Below, piece by piece: positions 1 through 11,689 of a stretch of 64,000 nt of DNA. A program made the translations under genes and the position numbers. The notes beneath the pieces were generated by a model that saw only the letters and a program-made list of their open reading frames with translations, searched no databases and had not been told where the DNA came from. The first letter of the stretch is position 1; each line of letters begins with the position of its first letter. The stretch comes from Glandiceps talaboti (Eukaryota > Hemichordata > Enteropneusta > Spengelidae), in NCBI RefSeq assembly GCF_964340395.1, contig NC_135559.1, forward strand, positions 24,446,494 to 24,510,493. The letters run 5' to 3'.

Positions 1-35
1 TTCCGATATTTTCAATATACTGGTATAATATAATA

Positions 36-177
36 GCGATAAACCACCCCCTGGGGAAGGTATACCACTCGGTTTTGACCAGTGAACTCAATATATGCAC
101 TCGCTATCGCTCGTGCATATATTTCGTTCACTGGTCAAAACCTCTTGGTATACCATCCCCAGGGGGTGGTTTATTGC
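36..177. mobile_element. 142-bp inverted-repeat hairpin element (MITE-like)
   Basis: Two arms of about 60 bp (36-99 and 112-177) are near-perfect reverse complements around a short loop. The outer arm reads ATAAACCACCCCCTGGGG on the left and its complement on the right. It lies directly against the start of the 12-bp array. No target duplication was identified. The open frame across this hairpin and the array is not a gene. Confidence 0.8.
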
Positions 178-3100
178 TTAAATAAACTAGTTAGTAGACT
201 AGTTAGTAGACAAGTTGGTAGACAAGTTAGTAGACTAGTTAGTAGACAAGTTAGTAGACAAGTTAGTAGACAAGTTAATAGACCACAGTTCTGGATTCCA
301 ACTGTGGTCTACTAGTTAGTAGACTAGTTAGTAGACAAGTTAGTAGACTAGTTAGTAGACTAGTTAGTATACTAGTTAGTAGACCACAGTGGTATACTAG
401 TTAGTAGACAAGTTAGTAGACAAGTTAGTATACTAGTTAGTAGACCACAGTGGTATACTAGTTAGTAGACAAGTTAATAGACCACAGTGGTATACTAGTT
501 AGTAGACAAGTTAGTAGACTAGTTAGTAGACATGTTAATAGACCACAGTGGTATACTAGTTAGTAGACAAGTTAATAGACAAGTTAGTATACTAGTTAGT
601 AGACCACAGTGGTATACTAGTTAGTAGACAAGTTAATAGACCACAGTGGTATACTAGTTAGTAGACAAGTTAGTAGGCCACAGTTCTGGATTCCAACTGT
701 GGTCTATTAGTTAGTAGACAAGTTAATATACCACAATTCTGGATTCCCACTGTGGTCAACTAGTTAATAAACTAGTTAGTAGACCACAGTTCTGGATTCC
801 AACTGTGGTCTACTAGTTAATAAACTAGTTAGTAGACAAGTTAGTAGACTAGTTAGTAGACAAGTTAGTAGACAAGTTAGTAGACCACAGTTCTGGATTC
901 CAACTGTGGTCTACTAGTTAATAGACTAGTTAATAGACAAGTTAGTAGACTAGTTAGTAGACTAGTTAATAGACTAGTTAGTAGACCACAGTTCTGGATT
1001 CCAACTGTGGTCTACTAGTTAATAAACTAGTTAGTAGACAAGTTAGTAGACTAGTTAGTAGACAAGTTAATAGACCACAGTTCTGGATTCCAACTGTGGT
1101 CTACTAGTTAGTAGACAGGTTAATAGACAAGTTAGTAGACAAGTTAATAGACTAGTTAGTAGACTAGTTAATAGACAAGTTAGTAGACTAGTTAATAGAC
1201 CACAGTGGTATACTAGTTAGTAGACAAGTTAATAAACCACAGTTCTGGATTCCAACTGTGGTCTACTAGTTAGTAGACTAGTTAGTAGACTAGTTAGTAG
1301 ACTAGTTAGTAGACAAGTTAATAGACCACAGTTCTGGATTCCAACTGTGGTCAACTAGTTAATAGACTAGTTAGTAGACAAGTTAGTAGACAAGTTAGTA
1401 GACCACAGTTCTGGATTCCAACTGTGGTCTACTAGTTAATAGACTAGTTAGTAGACAAGTTAGTAGACTAGTTAGTAGACTAGTTAATAGACTAGTTAGT
1501 AGACCACAGTTCTGTATTCCAACTGTGGTCTACTAGTTAATAGACTAGTTAATAAACTAGTTAGTAGACTAGTTAGTAGACAAGTTAGTAGACAAGTTAG
1601 TAGACCACAGTTCTGGATTCCAACTGTGGTCTACTAGTTAATAAACTAGTTAGTAGACTAGTTAGTAGACAAGTTGGTAGACAAGTTAGTAGACTAGTTA
1701 GTAGACAAGTTAGTAGACAAGTTAGTAGACAAGTTAATAGACCACAGTTCTGGATTCCAACTGTGGTCTACTAGTTAGTAGACTAGTTAGTAGACAAGTT
1801 AGTAGACTAGTTAGTAGACTAGTTAGTATACTAGTTAGTAGACCACAGTGGTATACTAGTTAGTAGACAAGTTAGTAGACAAGTTAGTATACTAGTTAGT
1901 AGACCACAGTGGTATACTAGTTAGTAGACAAGTTAATAGACCACAGTGGTATACTAGTTAGTAGACAAGTTAGTAGACTAGTTAGTAGACATGTTAATAG
2001 ACCACAGTGGTATACTAGTTAGTAGACAAGTTAATAGACAAGTTAGTATACTAGTTAGTAGACCACAGTGGTATACTAGTTAGTAGACAAGTTAATAGAC
2101 CACAGTTCTGGATTCCAACTGTGGTCTACTAGTTAGTAGACAAGTTAATAGACCACAGTGGTATACTAGTTAGTAGACAAGTTAGTAGGCCACAGTTCTG
2201 GATTCCAACTGTGGTCTATTAGTTAGTAGACAAGTTAATATACCACAATTCTGGATTCCCACTGTGGTCAACTAGTTAATAAACTAGTTAGTAGACCACA
2301 GTTCTGGATTCCAACTGTGGTCTACTAGTTAATAAACTAGTTAGTAGACAAGTTAGTAGACTAGTTAGTAGACAAGTTAGTAGACAAGTTAGTAGACCAC
2401 AGTTCTGGATTCCAACTGTGGTCTACTAGTTAATAGACTAGTTAATAGACAAGTTAGTAGACTAGTTAGTAGACTAGTTAATAGACTAGTTAGTAGACCA
2501 CAGTTCTAGATTCCAACTGTGGTCTACTAGTTAATAAACTAGTTAGTAGACAAGTTAGTAGACTAGTTAGTAGACAAGTTAATAGACCACAGTTCTGGAT
2601 TCCAACTGTGGTCTACTAGTTAGTAGACAAGTTAATAGACAAGTTAGTAGACAAGTTAATAGACTAGTTAGTAGACTAGTTAATAGACAAGTTAGTAGAC
2701 TAGTTAATAGACCACAGTGGTATACTAGATAATAGACTAGTTAGTAGACAAGTTAGTAGACAAGTTAATAGACTAGCTAGTTAGTAGACCACAGTTAGTA
2801 GACTAGTTAGTAGACTAGTTAGTAGACAAGTTAATAGACAAGTTAGTAGACAAGTTAATAGACCACAGTTCTGGATTCCAACTGTGGTCTACTAGTTAGT
2901 AGACTAGTTAGTAGACAAGTTAATAGACAAGTTAGTAGACTAGTTAGTAGACTAGTTAGTAGACAAGTTAATAGACAAGTTAGTAGACAAGTTAATAGAC
3001 AAGTTAGTAGACCACAGTTCTGGATTCCAACTGTGGTCTACTAGTTAGTAGACAAGTTAATAGACAAGTTAGTAGACTAGTTAGTAGACTAGTTAGTAGA

Positions 3101-3975
3101 CAAGTTAATAGACAAGTTAGTAGACAAGTTAATAGACAAGTTAGTAGACCACAGTTCTGGATTCCAACTGTGGTCTACTAGTTAGTAGACAAGTTAATAG
3201 ACAAGTTAGTAGACTAGTTAGTAGACTAGTTAATAGACTAGTTAGTAGACCACAGTTCTGGATTCCAACTGTGGTCTACTAGTTAATAGACTAGTTAATA
3301 GACAAGTTAGTAGACTAGTTAGTAGACTAGTTAATAGACTAGTTAGTAGACCACAGTTCTGGATTCCAACTGTGGTCTACTAGTTAATAAACTAGTTAGT
3401 AGACAAGTTAGTAGACTAGTTAGTAGACAAGTTAATAGACCACAGTTCTGGATTCCAACTGTGGTCTACTAGTTAGTAGACAAGTTAATAGACAAGTTAG
3501 TAGACAAGTTAATAGACAAGTTAGTAGACCACAGTTCTGGATTCCAACTGTGGTCTACTAGTTAGTAGACAAGTTAATAGACAAGTTAGTAGACTAGTTA
3601 GTAGACTAGTTAATAGACTAGTTAGTAGACCACAGTTCTGGATTCCAACTGTGGTCTACTAGTTAATAAACTAGTTAGTAGACAAGTTAGTAGACTAGTT
3701 AGTAGACAAGTTAATAGACCACAGTTCTGGATTCCAACTGTGGTCTACTGGTTAGTAGACAAGTTAATAGACAAGTTAGTAGACAAGTCAATAGACTAGT
3801 TAGTAGACTAGTTAATAGACAAGTTAGTAGACTAGTTAATAGACCACAGTGGTGTACTAGATAATAGACTAGTTAGTAGACAAGTTAGTAGACAAGTTAA
3901 TAGACTAGCTAGTTAGTAGACCACAGTGGTATACTAGTTAGTAGACAAGTTAGTAGACAAGTTAATAGACCACAG
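178..3975. repeat. 12-bp minisatellite array with interspersed 29-bp hairpins
   Basis: The array is built of AGTTAGTAGACA/T units with G-to-A variants (AGTTAATAGAC). Every 50-150 bp it is punctuated by a self-complementary block, GACCACAGTT then a 9-base loop then AACTGTGGTC, or by a shortened GACCACAGTGGTATAC version. A segmental duplication is visible. Markers at 211 and 531 recur at 1670 and 1990 (offset 1459). Markers at 674 and 721 recur at 2186 and 2233 (offset 1512), so the second copy carries an extra 53 bp. Another marker at 2724 recurs at 3856 (offset 1132). Confidence 0.95.
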
Positions 3976-5180
3976 TTGGAATCCAGACTATGTATGACAG
4001 TATGGATAATGTTGTGGAGATCATGACCACGGTCCCAACAATGTCGGAAGAGTGCCAATCTAATCGTTTGGAATTGTGGCCTTCAGCTCAGCCCCCCCCC
4101 CCCCCGGGCTCAGCCAATGAAATCCAAACACAGGTATTTATTAATGCAGTGGTTTCACACACATGCACAACATAGCGGTAGCAGTGGGAAATAACCAATG
4201 CCTTTAAATCGTTCAACATGGTGGCAGCGGTGGGATCAAGTCCTTACCAATGATTCTGCGAATCGTATCCTTTCCACGTTTTGAACTACTTAAACAGGGG
4301 GAGGGTCATGTTTTAGGAAAAGAAAGTTGAGGGAGGGTATCCTTTTTAGCACGACAAAATCGGGGGAGGGTCACATTTCTAATACGCAACTGCCCGATCC
4401 TGAATTCCCCTGGCCCCCTTGTAACCTAAATTTAAAGATTCTACTGCTGTACAAAAGTATAATTCATGACACCTCTAGCATTACGTTACATGTCACGTGA
4501 CACTTGATCAAGCGTGAGCGAACTATCTCCGACACTTGTAAACGCCAACTGCCAGTTGAAAATCATGATATCGCACTTTGGTTGTCCCGGAAACGACAAG
4601 CATGCCGCAATGTCATAATACTATACAGAAGTTATGAAAAAAACACTACGGTAGTTATCACAACTTCAAAAATCACTTAAATACCATGTTGTGAATAAAT
4701 TTCTGTCTCATCGACAGGGTTATTGCCTTCTTGTCGTGTTTACTTTTTTCCCGCGTAATCTGTTGAACGACATTTTCACCCACCCTAAAAATAGCATGTA
4801 CGACATGAAGGGTAAATTTCATATCAGTCTATTCCTCTTGGCTATGGCAAAGTCAAGATTTATCGTAATAGTAGTAGGTTGTATTCTGACAGGAGTTGGT
4901 TCCACGTCTATTCACGTTGGCTGTAGTCTGGTTCCTATACAGTATCGTTACGATTTATACCTTCACTCATATGTGGTTAGAAACCACAGTTGGCATCCGA
5001 CTAGGTTGCTTGTATCCGTCTTCCAGTATACCAGTCAAACCTGTAAGAGATCAACTAGCTAGGTTAATGTGTTCGTGTGTCCCTCCATCGAGCTCACCGC
5101 CGAACTCCAAAGTTAGTGCTGCAGCAGAGGCCAGAAATATGCCTAGTTTTTGAGATACCGCAACCGTAAGTATCCAGCAT
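3976..5180. other. No recognisable gene; poly-C tract and G-rich repeat
   Basis: A run of 14 C sits at 4092-4105. A G-rich block at about 4295-4380 (GGGGGAGGGTCATGTTTTA type) belongs to a dispersed family also seen near 15391, 18500, 20060 and 34740. A reading frame open over 4691-5062 has no ATG until 4799 and matches no family I know. A consensus 5' splice site (GTAAGTAT) occurs at 5166 on the plus strand, without a supported exon in front of it. Confidence 0.5.
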
Positions 5181-5199
5181 AATAATATATATCAAAATG

Positions 5200-6485
5200 T
5201 TCATTAGAGTCTCAGGAATATGGAAATTCTTACAAATTAAGTTAGAGCACAATATGTAACATGGTGTAGGAAGACTCAGACCAACATTTGTTAAAAGATA
5301 CATTGTGTTGGGTTTGTGAATCATATTAAAGTTGGAATGTGCTTAGGTTGAACACGTATCAGGAGCCATTCTTCCCGCAAAATGTGCGTGTTACTATGGC
5401 AACGAACATGTTTTGAGCCAAAATCACATTTTGTCTTCCAGTAGTTCAGTAATGGAAACCTGGAGAGTAACTTAATGTCTTCCTTTTCAGGACAGCTTTG
5501 TCCTGACAATAATGCAAGGTTTCAAATTCTTCGATAGAGTCTAACAAATAAGGAAATATATGACGACAGAACTGGAGCCTGTAGACTGTCGACAGTCCGC
5601 TCGCGCCCTTTTTGCTACGTTTTATCTAAAACTAAAGTCGTCGCCGCGCCCCGATCCGGAGCAATTATGATAATCGCATACTGATAGCGAGGGCTTCGGC
5701 CTATGGAGTCTGATACAAAGAAAGTTACATCACTTTTGTAACATGATGCCGGAAGACTATGATCGACATCTGTTCGGATGACATACAGGTACTATGTGAT
5801 GGGTTGGTGTATCACGTTAACGATTGAATGTGTTTAGGTTGGATATTTATTATTTTGTGTGTATCAGCCGTCACACAAGACCATTCGTCCAAAAAACATG
5901 CATGTCACCATGTCAACGACCATGCTTTGTGCCAAAATCCCATTTCGTTTTCCTGTAGTTCAACAATGGAAACCTTGAGAGTCACATTATTTGTTTCAAT
6001 GTAAGTCGTAACACATGTTTTAATACCAATATTTATATATATATATCAAAATTATATTTATCAAACTCTTTGTTAGAGTATCACAAATAAGGAAATGTAT
6101 GATGACAGACCCGGAGACTAAGCTTAATACTTAGAAAGTTAGGACACATTTTGCAACATGGTGTAGGAAGACTAAAATCAACATTTATTCAGATAACATA
6201 CAGGTTCTATGTGTCGGGCTCGTGCACCATGTTTTGAGCAAAATCACATTTCGTCTTCCTGTAATCCAGCAATGGAAACCTGGACAGTCACCTAAAGTTT
6301 TAGAGGGTGGTTTTAACCTGAAAATAACTAATGAGGGTTCCACACATCAAACTCTTTGTTTGAGTCTAAGAATTACGGAAATATATGATGACAGACCTGG
6401 AGTCTAACACAAATAATGTTACAACACTTTCTTCACCATGATGAAGAAATACTCAGACGAATGTTGACCAGTACAGGATACTGTG

Positions 6486-6518
<33 letters not shown>

Positions 6519-6560
6519 GATCGAATGTGTAGGTTTATATTAGAGAGATAAGATTTTTTC
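5200..6560 (+). repeat. Divergent dispersed repeat, about four copies in tandem
   Basis: Related blocks start near 5220, 5710, 6090 and 6350. Each has a core like AAGTTACAACACTTTTGTAAC followed by ATGGTGTAGGAAGACT, then a stretch ending in CAATGGAAACCTGGAGAGTCAC, and a junction resembling TCAAACTCTTTGTTAGAGT followed by AAATATATGATGACAGA. An opposite-strand copy lies at 8260-8490. A (TTG)n microsatellite occupies 6485-6516. The frames seen here are chance. Confidence 0.65.
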
Positions 6561-6667
6561 TAAGTAACAACTACATGTAGTACATGTTTACAAGAATTAA
6601 AACTTGCCACTGCACTGTCTACATAATATTGACCTTTTATAAATGATCGAATATATCTTTTATATAG

Positions 6668-6891
6668 CAACACACTAAACAATGTCAGCTCAAAGTGAAG
6701 TGATGTCACAGTTATACCTAGTGCAACACACTAAATAATGTCAGCTCAAAGTGAAGTAATGTCACAGTTATACCTAGTGCAACACACTAAATAATGTCAG
6801 CTCAAAGTGAAGTAATGTCACCGTTATACCTAGTGCAACACACTAAATAATGTCAGCTCAAAGTGAAGTAATGTCACAGTCTATTTGTAAT
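6668..6891 (+). repeat. 56-bp tandem repeat, 4 copies
   Basis: CAACACACTAAATAATGTCA starts at 6668, 6724, 6780 and 6836, a constant period of 56 bp. The fourth copy runs into sequence (6891-7110) that is repeated in diverged form at 7617-7780 and 8166-8250. This shows an older direct duplication, later split by the foldback element at 7791. Confidence 0.9.
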
Positions 6892-7790
6892 TTGAACTGT
6901 CATTTCAATTTTTTATCATCATACATTTCATCATTCCTTAGACTTCCAAAGAGTTGATTTATGGTGACCCTTAGTTTTCAGGTTGTAATTCATCACGAAC
7001 TTAGAATATTGTATGGTTTCTCCTGTGGCATGTGACCTACATGCAAGGAACATCGATGTGGAAATTTGCTAAATTATTGGCAGCTGCGATGGTGACAGTG
7101 AACAATGCAATGGTGTTCATTGCATAGATAAAAAGAGGGGTGGATAGCGATGTAGACAAATATTAAACTATATTGATACATATATGATACATATAGCAAA
7201 TACGATTACAGCAACAGCCATATAGTACCAGTGCACTTTGTTAACATTACAGCAATGGGTCAAGCATTCAAATATGAAAAAAGCACATTCATAAAGAAAA
7301 CCAAAAGTATTTTGTGTAAAGATAAAATTGATAGGTATGAATCAGCTTGCCGAAAAAATGTCATCTAAAAACTACAAACTACTATTGCCCAAATTCTACA
7401 GTTGTATTACAATGTGTTTTTTTTCTGATTTGTTGTTCATCAATATCTATTGTCTGCTTTCATAGGAACAACGACGTGAGACTTTGTTATATGTAGTCAT
7501 GGTATCATACTTGTGTTGTTGTGCTTATAATGGTATGTATTTGTTTATACACAGTATTTTATAATTTAATGACAATGGTGATGTAACAAAAATAACCTAT
7601 ATTTGGTTTAAGTTTTGCAACACCCCAAAATATCACCTCAAATGTGAAGGAATGACACAGTCTATTGAATCTGTCATTTAACTGTTTTGCATTAATTTTT
7701 TAAAGTTTATCATCATGCATTTCATCATTCCCTAGACTTAAACAAAGAGTTTTATGTATGACATGCTGATTGTAGTTGCACATCAAACTC
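6892..7790. other. No gene seen; diverged direct repeat
   Basis: AT-rich sequence without a supported reading frame. 7617-7760 is a diverged copy of 6836-6960. Both contain a TTTATCATCATRCATTTCAT core followed by an AAAGAGTT motif. Confidence 0.5.
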
Positions 7791-8157
7791 TAGACTTTCT
7801 CACAGTCCTTGGAGCTTCGCTTTACTAAAATTAACGCTAAATGAATTATTTTGTATGTACCGATACCATCTACATAATGTACTCCATGACCGTACTCGAA
7901 TATCCTTGTACTGTGCGCCCTCATCGACCACGATAGAGATAACTATTCGTTGACGAGTGACTGCGACACTCCGTGTTTTCGCGGGCTTGAGCGTCGCAGT
8001 CACACATCAACGAATGGTTATATCTATCATGGTCGATGAGGGCGCACAGTACAAGGATATTCGAGTACGGTTATATAGCTGGCATCGGTACATACAAAAT
8101 AATTCGTTTAGCTTTAATTTTAGTAAAGCGAAGCTCCGAGGGCTGTGAGAGAGTCTA
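7791..8157. mobile_element. Foldback DNA transposon (MULE-like MITE) with 9-bp target duplication
   Basis: Two arms of about 175 bp face each other around a short centre near 7970-7985. The termini are TAGACTTTCTCACAG at the left and its imperfect complement CTGTGAGAGAGTCTA at the right. Directly outside lie identical 9-mers, ATCAAACTC, at 7782-7790 and 8158-8166. A 9-bp duplication with long inverted repeats is usual for Mutator-like elements, but no transposase is present. The two similar 60-odd residue frames on opposite strands are the same palindrome read twice, not genes. Confidence 0.85.
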
Positions 8158-8259
8158 ATCAAACTCCAGGCAATTGTCTGGTTTGTCATGCGGCACCCAA
8201 GGAACAAGGTTTGAGACTTTGCTAAATTCTCGGTAGTTGTCATGGTAACACGTTTTGTG

Positions 8260-8490
8260 AAATAATAATGATTTCTTTGTACAGATTAATACTCATTATC
8301 ACTAAAATAACATGTACACATTCGATGTAAAACCGACATCGACACGATCATAGTAGTTGGTATCGATCAATGTTCGCCCGAGTCTTCCTACATTATGTTA
8401 CAAAAAGCGTTGTAACTTTCTCTGTACCAGTCTCTAGATCTGTCATCATATATTTCTTTTTTTTGTTACACTCTCAAAAAGAGTTTGATA
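8260..8490 (-). repeat. Inverted copy of the 5.2-6.5 kb dispersed repeat
   Basis: Read on the minus strand it carries TCAAACTCTTTTTGAGAGTG, then ATATATGATGACAGATC, then AAGTTACAACGCTTTTTGTA and AATGTAGGAAGACTC. These are the same landmarks, in the same order, as the plus-strand copies at 5200-6560. Confidence 0.65.
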
Positions 8491-8869
8491 TATGGAAACC
8501 GTACACTATGTTCATCCTGTTTTGAAATTTTGGATAGGGGGATCATTGTGTTTTAGATTTTAATGTAAGAAAAAATACATCTCTACTCGTGGGTGAACAC
8601 AGATTTATTCTTGTCCCTGTTTCTTACCTGTATTCTTTAATCACCTGCATGGAGTGATACACAAACATTAGTAAATATACACATACATATGTATTACCTA
8701 CCACACTAGTTACAGAACATATCATGTAAATACTCGGCTGGTTCACAATCAATGACCAATGCTTCACATATATTGCAAAAGTTGAAAGTTCTGTATTATG
8801 GTAATATTCATAAATAATTTATAAAAGACGTTAATCTAAATTGTTCTACTCCAGTATGAAAGGATTTAT

Positions 8870-9811
8870 TTATTTCAAAAGAATAGGGCCACCGCCATCA
8901 TCGTTCAACGAAAAGAAGATAAATATTACAGTAACTTTTGGAACACAATGACGAATAAAATAGAAATTACAAAGATAGTAACGTCTTCTCTCCGAGTAAG
9001 AATGCTTTAAGCCAATATGTTACACATCTTTTCAATGTACGTACAACAAAGTGGAACCCTGTCACACTCACCCAAAATAGCTTCAGTATTTGTGCTACAC
9101 CCGACCCCTAATAAAAACCTACAAAATCGGAGATGATTTCTTTCTATTGTTGTGGAGAATTCATGACCATAACAGAGCACAGGTGCTACACAGCTGTCAA
9201 ACAATTTGAATGAACTATGCACCAGTGGACATACCACTCAGTTTCTTTATAACAATTTGTATCTGAGTTAATGCCTTTCTGGGTTTAGAGGCAAGTTCAC
9301 TTTTGGCAGGTGACCATGACAAACGTGAGGACAACAAAAGTCCAAGAAAGTTGTAGTGCTTGGCACATTTAATTTTTTTTTGCACTTTTCTGTAATTTGA
9401 TAATGCCACCATTTCTGAAAACTAAAATTTTTGTTTTATCGAAATTAACAGTCATACATCAATGCTTACAAAACAGTTCAAGCTGGTTAATTTTACGTTG
9501 TAAAACGTGGTAGGATCGGCACTATCATTGACATCATCTGCGTACATTAATAGGCCTATGTTTGGAAAATCATCTGTCAGAAATATTCCATCACGTTCAG
9601 TCTTTCTCATGTAATTACTTAATTCATTAATAAATAAACTGAAAAGTAAAGGACTAAACATACAGCCTTGTATTGTACCAACCCCGCAATTGAAATAACT
9701 GGTGATTCCAATTTTGAGTACATTGAGCGTAACACACGAAGCACACGACCATGGAGGCCATATGAAATTAGTCTATACCATAAATAGTCATGACGTACAC
9801 AATTGAATGCT
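8870..9811 (-). mobile_element. 5'-truncated non-LTR retrotransposon with 15-bp target duplication
   Basis: The 15-mer TATGAAAGGATTTAT occurs at 8855-8869 and again at 9812-9826, exactly bounding the insert. The inverted relative at 19370-20010 lacks it. The minus-strand 3' end, at 8870, finishes in a short A/T-rich tail (GAAATAA) rather than a long poly-A. The 5' end is truncated within the reverse transcriptase, as expected of incomplete target-primed reverse transcription. Confidence 0.9.
9007..9720 (-). pseudogene. Broken reverse transcriptase C-terminal part (non-LTR)
   Basis: The minus strand encodes a late reverse transcriptase segment in at least three frames. 9661-9452 has FSPLLFSLFINELS and LLMYADDV (palm motifs B' and C, catalytic Asp pair present). 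9412-9215 has a YNFLGLLLSSRLSW thumb-like stretch. 9237-9007 has FDSCVAPVLCYG and HLRFCRFLLGV, a C-terminal pattern common in non-LTR elements. Frames change between the pieces and stops intervene, so no protein is made. The clade cannot be fixed; CR1/L2/RTE-like is likely. Confidence 0.85.
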
Positions 9812-10356
9812 TATGAAAGGATTTATACACATTGTATACTTTCTATTTCTGACACTACATGTTATCGACACTAAAATCACCACATCTTATCAGATTCATT
9901 ATAGGTATGAGCACCTAAAGTTCTTTAACATACCAGTGACTTGACTTTACTAGTAATGTCATTATACCAGTGACTTGACTTTACTAGTAATGTCATTATA
10001 CCAATGTTACAGCCACTATCTGCCCCATTTTTACGTGTCATTTAAAACTAAATCTAATCTAGCTTTTCAACGCTCTGAAATATTACCTCAAAGGCTGTCA
10101 ATAACCTAAAAATCGCCTTAACAGAGCCGACAAAATCTTCAGATCTGCTAGGGGAGACCCCCTACGACTCCCTCAACCCCAGTCACTCATGTAGTCAACG
10201 AACAATCAGATGCACTAACCTTTTACTGTCATAAATTCATAATGGTATTCAACTTTAATAAGTGTCAAAAGACATATTCTAGGGGAAACCCGTAAGACCC
10301 CCATGAGAGGTGTACATACTTGTCTATTACTGTCAACATAGTATTAACCTCTCAAG

Positions 10357-11483
10357 CCTGTGTCGTCGATACTTTAGTATGATTCATATATTTACTCTGT
10401 GTCGTCGATACTTTAGTATGATGCATATATTTACTCTGTGTCGTCGATACTTTAGTATGATTCATATATTTACTCTGTGTCGTCGATACTTTAGTATGAT
10501 GCATATATTTACTGTGTCGTCGATACTTTAGTATGATGCATATATTTACTCTGTGTCGTCGATACTTTAGTATGATGCATATATTTACCCTGTGTCGTCG
10601 ATACTTTAGTATGATGCATATATTTACCCTGTGTCGTCGATACTTTAGTATGATGCATATATTTACCCTGTGTCGTCGATACTTTAGTATGATGCATATA
10701 TTTACCCTGTGTCGTCGATACTTTAGTATGATGCATATATTTACTCTGTGTCGTCGATACTTTAGTATGATTCATATATTTACTCTGTGTCGTCGATACT
10801 TTAGTATGATGCATATATTTACTCTGTGTCGTCGATACTTTAGTATGATGCATATATTTACCCTGTGTCGTCGATACTTTAGTATGATGCATATATTTAC
10901 TCTGTGTCGTCGATACTTTAGTATGATTCATATATTTACTCTGTGTCGTCGATACTTTAGTATGATTCATATATTTACTCTGTGTCGTCGATACTTTAGT
11001 ATGATGCATATATTTACCCTGTGTCGTCGATACTTTAGTATGATTCATATATTTACCCTGTGTCGTCGATACTTTAGTATGATTCATATATTTACTCTGT
11101 GTCGTCGATACTTTAGTATGATGCATATATTTACCCTGTGTCGTCGATACTTTATTATGATGCATATATTTACCCTGTGTCGTCGATACTTTAGTATGAT
11201 TCATATATTTACTCTGTGTCGTCGATACTTTAGTATGATGCATATATTTACTCTGTGTCGTCGATACTTTAGTATGATGCATATATTTACCCTGTGTCGT
11301 CGATACTTTAGTATGATTCATATATTTACTCTGTGTCGTCGATACTTTAGTATGATGCATATATTTACTCTGTGTCGTCGATACTTTAGTATGATGCATA
11401 TATTTACTCTGTGTCGTCGATACTTTAGTATGATTCATATATTTACTCTGTGTCGTCGATACTTTAGTATGATTCATATATTT
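10357..11483. repeat. 39-bp minisatellite, about 29 copies
   Basis: The unit begins TGTGTCGTCGATACTTTAGT and ends GCATATATTTACTC, with T/G (GATTCAT or GATGCAT) and T/C (ACTC or ACCC) variants. One unit near 10512 is 3 bp short. Because 39 is a multiple of 3, one frame stays open on each strand for over 300 codons, giving 13-residue repeats. These are artefacts of the period: there are no flanking coding signals, and one frame is the antisense of the other. Confidence 0.95.
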
Positions 11484-11611
11484 CACTTCTGTACGAGATA
11501 CATAAACATCCCTGTTACCTGATTTTCACTTCTGTACGAGATACATAAACATCCCTGTTACCTGATTTTCACTTCTGTACGAGATACATAAGCATTCCTG
11601 TTACCTGATTT
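11482..11611. repeat. 43-bp tandem repeat, 3 copies
   Basis: TTCACTTCTGTACGAGATAC begins at 11482, 11525 and 11568, directly next to the 39-bp array. The third copy has two substitutions. Confidence 0.9.
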
Positions 11612-11689
11612 TCGCCAATATCAATATGAAAATATCTGTAATAAATACAATACCTTTCTTATATAAAATGGAAATGAAAACCGACTTAT

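Larger units (their letters stand above)
8585..10270 (-). repeat. Long dispersed repeat, split by a retrotransposon
   Basis: 8585-8869 together with 9827-10270 is a reverse-complement relative of 19370-20010. Shared landmarks include TTACAGAACAT (versus ATGTTCTGTAA at 19907), the TATTACCTCAAAGGCT block at 10080 and the TGACTTTACTA block duplicated at 9950-9990. The retroelement at 8870-9811 interrupts this copy only, so the insertion came later. Confidence 0.7.

Noticed and set aside
82-315. Frame with SRQVSRLVSRQV-type repeats
   Set aside because: It runs across the 142-bp hairpin into the 12-bp minisatellite; the repeats are DNA-level.
4691-5165. Possible exon ending in a strong GTAAGTAT donor at 5166
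   Set aside because: The frames running up to the donor contain stops or lack any recognisable protein, and no acceptor or second exon was found.
7800-8148. Two similar frames on opposite strands that look like homologous small proteins
   Set aside because: They are the two arms of one palindromic transposon.
10509-11522. Two 325-329 codon frames on opposite strands
   Set aside because: They are the two readings of a 39-bp tandem repeat; the period is a multiple of 3, so frames stay open without selection. No flanking gene structure.
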